Assembly: GCA_018883485.1 (NCBI GenBank)
Contig: VEQB01000102.1
Coordinates: forward strand, 1-7,722
DNA length: 7,722 bases
Direction: 5' to 3'
Source of the DNA: Bacteroidota bacterium
GTDB taxonomy: Bacteria; Bacteroidota; Bacteroidia; UKL13-3
Part shown: positions 5,447-7,722 of the stretch, in pieces
How the letters are laid out: each line of letters begins with the position of its first letter
Numbering within the stretch: position 1 is the stretch's first letter
The notes under the pieces: model-generated
What the model saw: only the letters and a program-made list of their open reading frames with translations
The model's database searches: none
Told to the model about the DNA's origin: nothing
Translations under genes and position numbers: made by a program

Positions 5447-7318
5447 TTGAAAAATTTTAGTGAACTCGGCGTCGAAGAGTCTATCCTGAATGCGATTCAG
5501 GAATTGGGTTTTGAGAACCCTACGCCAATCCAGGAACAGACGATTCCTGTATTTTTGGAAACCGAAAGAGACATACTCGGTTTAGCCCAGACGGGCACAG
5601 GTAAAACAGCAGCATTTGGCCTGCCTATTTTGCAGCTTATCAATCCAGCTGCAAGGCACATCCAGTCTTTGGTTATTTGTCCAACACGCGAACTCTGCAT
5701 GCAGATTTCTCGCGATTTAGAAAGCTACAGCAAACAAAAGCGTGGCATCAACATCGTATCTGTTTACGGTGGTTCAAGCATTGAGAGGCAAATTAGTGAA
5801 ATTAAGCGTGGTGCACACATTATTGTGGCTACACCAGGAAGATTAATGGACCTAATGAAGCGTAAAGCGATTAGTATCAGCGAAGTTAACTTTGTAGTAC
5901 TAGATGAGGCTGATGAAATGTTAAACATGGGCTTTGAGGAGGATGTAGAATACATTCTTGGGCATACCCCAGAACAAAAACGTGTTTGTTTATTTAGTGC
6001 AACTATGCCTAAAGAAATTAGAAGAATTGCCAATCGCTACATGAAAGAACCTGTAGAAATTAGTGTAGGTAAATCTAATTCGGGCAATGTAAATATTACG
6101 CATCAATATGCCGTAGTACATGCAAGAGATAAATACGCCGCTTTAAAGCGTTATGTAGATTTTCACTCAGATAATCTCTATTGTATCATCTTTTGTACTA
6201 CAAAAATTGAAACACAAGATATCAGTGATAAATTAATTAAAGATGGTTACAATGCAGATTGTTTGCATGGCGATTTAAGTCAGGGACAACGCGAAAAAGT
6301 AATGAACCGCTTTCGCCACCACACGGTAAAGATTTTATTGGCTACAGATGTAGCTGCTAGAGGAATTGACGTGAGTGGTTTAACCCATGTAATTCACTAC
6401 CATTTACCAGATGAAATAGAAAACTATACGCATAGAAGCGGTAGAACTGGTAGAGCAGGTAATTTAGGTATTTCATTTACCTTATTGCACATGCGCGAAG
6501 GTGGCAGATTAAAAGATATTGAGCGTTTGAGTAATATCAAATTTGAAAAAATTATGATACCAAGCGCTATGCAAGTAAGAGATAAGAAATTATTAGCCTT
6601 TACAGATACCATTGTAAATACAGAAATAGAAGAAAGTATTTTTGATGAAAAAGTAATGGCGGGTATGGCTGGTTTAATGGCCTTAGAAAAAGAAGAAATT
6701 CTTAAGAAATTTTTATCTTTAGAATTACGTAGGTTCTCTGTAGATTTTACCAACGAGCCAGATTTAAACATCAACCCTAACGAGCGCGGAGAGCGCAGCG
6801 CGGCAGGCAAAGAAGGTAGCAGCAGAGGCTACAAAGGCACTAGAATATTTGTAAGTCTAGGAAAGAAAGACGGATTTGATATTCGTAGTTTTAAAGATTG
6901 GGTAGCTTCGAGTGCTGGTATTTCTTGGAAAGATTTACATGTAGACGTGAGTGGAGTTTACAGTTTTGTAGATGCCAAAGCAGAACATGTAGACAGCATT
7001 ATAAAATCATTGAATGGTGGCACCTATAACGATAGACCTGTTAGGGCAGAAGTTAGCGGCGATACCAAAGGTGGTAGCGGCGGCGGATCTAGCAGATACG
7101 GTGGCAACCGCAGAAGCGAAGGCGGCGGCGGTTATGGAGGCGGTTCAAGAGAACGTTCTTATAGCAGAAGCAGCGATAGCCGCGGTGGTGATAGAGAAAG
7201 AGGCGGAGACAGAGAAAGAGGTGGAGATAGAGGCGGCGAAAGAAGCTATGGCAGCAAGCGCAGCTTTGGCGGCGATAGCGGTGGCGGCGAAAGAAAGCCC
7301 AGAAGAAGAAGTTATTAA
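5447..7318 (+). CDS. deaD: DEAD-box ATP-dependent RNA helicase, DeaD/CsdA type
   Basis: This is a cytoplasmic RNA helicase that unwinds RNA duplexes using ATP; relatives act in ribosome assembly, mRNA turnover and growth in the cold. It has 623 residues. All core motifs are present: Q motif (F4 and GFENPTPIQ, 21-29), I AQTGTGKT (47-54), Ia PTREL (79-83), TPGR (129-132), II DEAD (153-156), III SAT (184-186), V ATDVAARGID (299-308) and VI HRSGRTGRAG (329-338). Residues about 465-536 match the DbpA/CsdA RNA-binding domain (TRIFVSLGKKDGFD...PVRAEV). Residues 541-623 form a Gly/Arg/Ser-rich, RGG/RGD-containing tail, probably disordered and RNA-binding. The start is TTG: an in-frame TAA lies at 5438-5440, and the first internal ATG (codon 85) would remove the Q motif and motif I. 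It has its own promoter and terminator. The exact orthologue (deaD or another paralogue) is less certain than the family. Confidence 0.93.
   Translation: MKNFSELGVEESILNAIQELGFENPTPIQEQTIPVFLETERDILGLAQTGTGKTAAFGLPILQLINPAARHIQSLVICPTRELCMQISRDLESYSKQKRGINIVSVYGGSSIERQISEIKRGAHIIVATPGRLMDLMKRKAISISEVNFVVLDEADEMLNMGFEEDVEYILGHTPEQKRVCLFSATMPKEIRRIANRYMKEPVEISVGKSNSGNVNITHQYAVVHARDKYAALKRYVDFHSDNLYCIIFCTTKIETQDISDKLIKDGYNADCLHGDLSQGQREKVMNRFRHHTVKILLATDVAARGIDVSGLTHVIHYHLPDEIENYTHRSGRTGRAGNLGISFTLLHMREGGRLKDIERLSNIKFEKIMIPSAMQVRDKKLLAFTDTIVNTEIEESIFDEKVMAGMAGLMALEKEEILKKFLSLELRRFSVDFTNEPDLNINPNERGERSAAGKEGSSRGYKGTRIFVSLGKKDGFDIRSFKDWVASSAGISWKDLHVDVSGVYSFVDAKAEHVDSIIKSLNGGTYNDRPVRAEVSGDTKGGSGGGSSRYGGNRRSEGGGGYGGGSRERSYSRSSDSRGGDRERGGDRERGGDRGGERSYGSKRSFGGDSGGGERKPRRRSY
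7184..7243 (+). repeat. 18-bp tandem repeat in the helicase tail
   Basis: Codons 580-585 and 586-591 both read GGDRER (7184-7201 and 7202-7219), followed by a diverged partial unit GGDRGGER to 7243. The DNA copies differ mainly at third positions, so the repeat is old or under protein-level selection. It lies in the RGG-rich tail and could vary in copy number between strains. Confidence 0.7.
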
Positions 7319-7341
7319 TTAACCTCTTCTTTAATAAAATT

Positions 7342-7378
7342 AACAGGCATACTTAAGCAATTAGGTATGCCTGTTTTT
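7342..7378. terminator. intrinsic terminator, possibly bidirectional
   Basis: AACAGGCATAC at 7342-7352 is the exact reverse complement of 7365-7375. The stem continues through TTAA/TTAG (one G-U pair) to a GCAA tetraloop at 7357-7360, giving about 15 bp in all. A run of five T (7374-7378) follows on the + strand, 24 bp after the helicase stop. On the - strand the stem is followed by an ATTTTATT stretch, so it may also end the convergent T9SS gene, whose stop codon is only five bases away. Confidence 0.85.
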
Positions 7379-7379
7379 A

Positions 7380-7722
7380 TTATTTCTGCACCACAATTTT
7401 ACCTCTGGCTGAACCAAGCGCACTTTGAAGCGTATAGAAATACAAGCCGTTGGCGAAGGTTTGGGAGGGGATGGTAAGAAGGCTACTGGCTGCTGGCATC
7501 TGGCCGCTGGCACTTTTTAATTCTGTTTGCCATACCAATTTTCCTTGCGCATCGGTGATGAGTAGTTTGGCATCATCTTGTATTCGGTAAGCCAAGGTCG
7601 TATTTCCTTCCGTTGGATTAGGATAAACAAATGCTTCAATTTCGCCTCCTCCCACTCTTGCTCTTTCTCCTTCTCTTTCTTTACTCCATATCCTCATCCC
7701 GCCTCCCCAATGCGCACTGTCT
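7380..7722 (-). CDS. C-terminal part of a T9SS cargo protein (5' end outside window)
   Basis: On the - strand the frame is open from the right edge of the window to the TAA at 7380-7382, about 113 codons. An ATG at 7697-7695 is internal, not a likely start: the frame continues upstream of it (DSAHWGGG) and there is no signal peptide. Nearly all of the visible part is a T9SS type A sorting domain (FVYPNPTEGN, AKLLITDAQGKLVWQ, FANGLYFYTLQS, GKIVVQK). It marks the missing N-terminal protein as exported and surface-attached or released. A charged, low-complexity linker (WSKEREGERARVGGGE) precedes it. The loop between LVWQTELKS and LTIPSQTF is longer than usual and is encoded by a heptamer repeat (7482-7512). 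What the parent protein does cannot be told from here. It converges on the helicase gene and shares the terminator region. Confidence 0.85.
   Translation of the reverse strand, partial: DSAHWGGGMRIWSKEREGERARVGGGEIEAFVYPNPTEGNTTLAYRIQDDAKLLITDAQGKLVWQTELKSASGQMPAASSLLTIPSQTFANGLYFYTLQSALGSARGKIVVQK
7482..7512. repeat. imperfect heptanucleotide tandem repeat, GCNNCTG x4
   Basis: Four adjacent 7-mers read GCTACTG, GCTGCTG, GCATCTG and GCCGCTG (7482-7509), followed by GCA. On the coding (-) strand the unit is CCAGNNG or a permutation of it. The unit is not a multiple of three, so each copy is read in a different frame, here giving SASGQMPAASS in a loop of the sorting domain. The fixed five bases and two free bases per unit are unusual for a coding microsatellite. 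Confidence 0.6.
7661..7682. repeat. 22-base pure pyrimidine/purine tract
   Basis: The + strand carries an uninterrupted run of C and T from 7661 to 7682, extended with two interruptions to about 7645. On the coding (-) strand the GA-rich sequence encodes the low-complexity linker KEREGER ahead of the sorting domain. Such tracts are prone to slippage; no other role is evident. Confidence 0.5.

Noticed and set aside
6424..6810. 128-codon open frame on the - strand inside the helicase gene
   Set aside because: It lies wholly opposite conserved helicase sequence and has no recognisable motif or promoter.
7014..7322. Open + strand frame rich in Ala, Val and Glu overlapping the end of the helicase gene
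   Set aside because: It is the shifted frame of the GGC/AGA-rich tail of the helicase; the composition follows from the repeats and no domain is seen.
7380..7697. A complete small 105-residue gene starting at the ATG at 7697 on the - strand
   Set aside because: The frame stays open to the window edge, there is no signal peptide, and the content is only a sorting domain that always terminates larger exported proteins.

Overview
The window looks like a chromosomal segment of a Bacteroidota bacterium. Three separate coding regions end in type IX secretion system (T9SS) type A sorting domains of the [VF]YPNP...NGVY...I/V-K type. Exact or near matches to the Bacteroidota -7 promoter box TAnnTTTG lie upstream of genes, clear Shine-Dalgarno sequences are absent, and the DNA is AT-rich. 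The exact genus cannot be read from the sequence.

Positions 1 to about 2659 are one apparently intact IS21-family insertion sequence. Six directly repeated TTGACCCC-type boxes lie at the left end and two inverted copies at the right end. Between them are istA (DDE transposase with an N-terminal helix-turn-helix) and istB (AAA+ ATPase helper), 23 bp apart on the + strand. A long inverted repeat (182-235) covers the istA start codon. If the outermost base is the T expected just before position 1, the window opens one base inside the element, so its left flank and target-site duplication cannot be seen.

The element sits inside a gene for a T9SS-secreted protein. Downstream of the right end the reading frame continues as the C-terminal part of that protein (to 3821), and its first 16 codons are IS sequence. 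The remnant has no signal peptide. Five bases after it starts a complete 511-residue T9SS cargo protein (3827-5362) with its own signal peptide, probably from the same transcription unit. A TAnnTTTG box in the IS, just after istB, could now serve as an outward promoter for both.

Positions 5416-7378 form an independent housekeeping unit: a promoter, a DEAD-box RNA helicase of the DeaD/CsdA type with a DbpA-like RNA-binding domain and an RGG/RGD-rich tail (TTG start), and a strong hairpin terminator. Convergent to it on the - strand is the 3' end of a third T9SS cargo gene (7380-7722), whose 5' part runs off the right edge.

I do not see a clearly new multi-gene system. The most interesting structures are the inverted repeat that could shut off istA translation on read-through transcripts, the IS-derived start codon and promoter fused to the broken T9SS gene, the phased six-box IS end, and a heptanucleotide repeat (CCAGNNG on the - strand) placed in a loop of a T9SS sorting domain.
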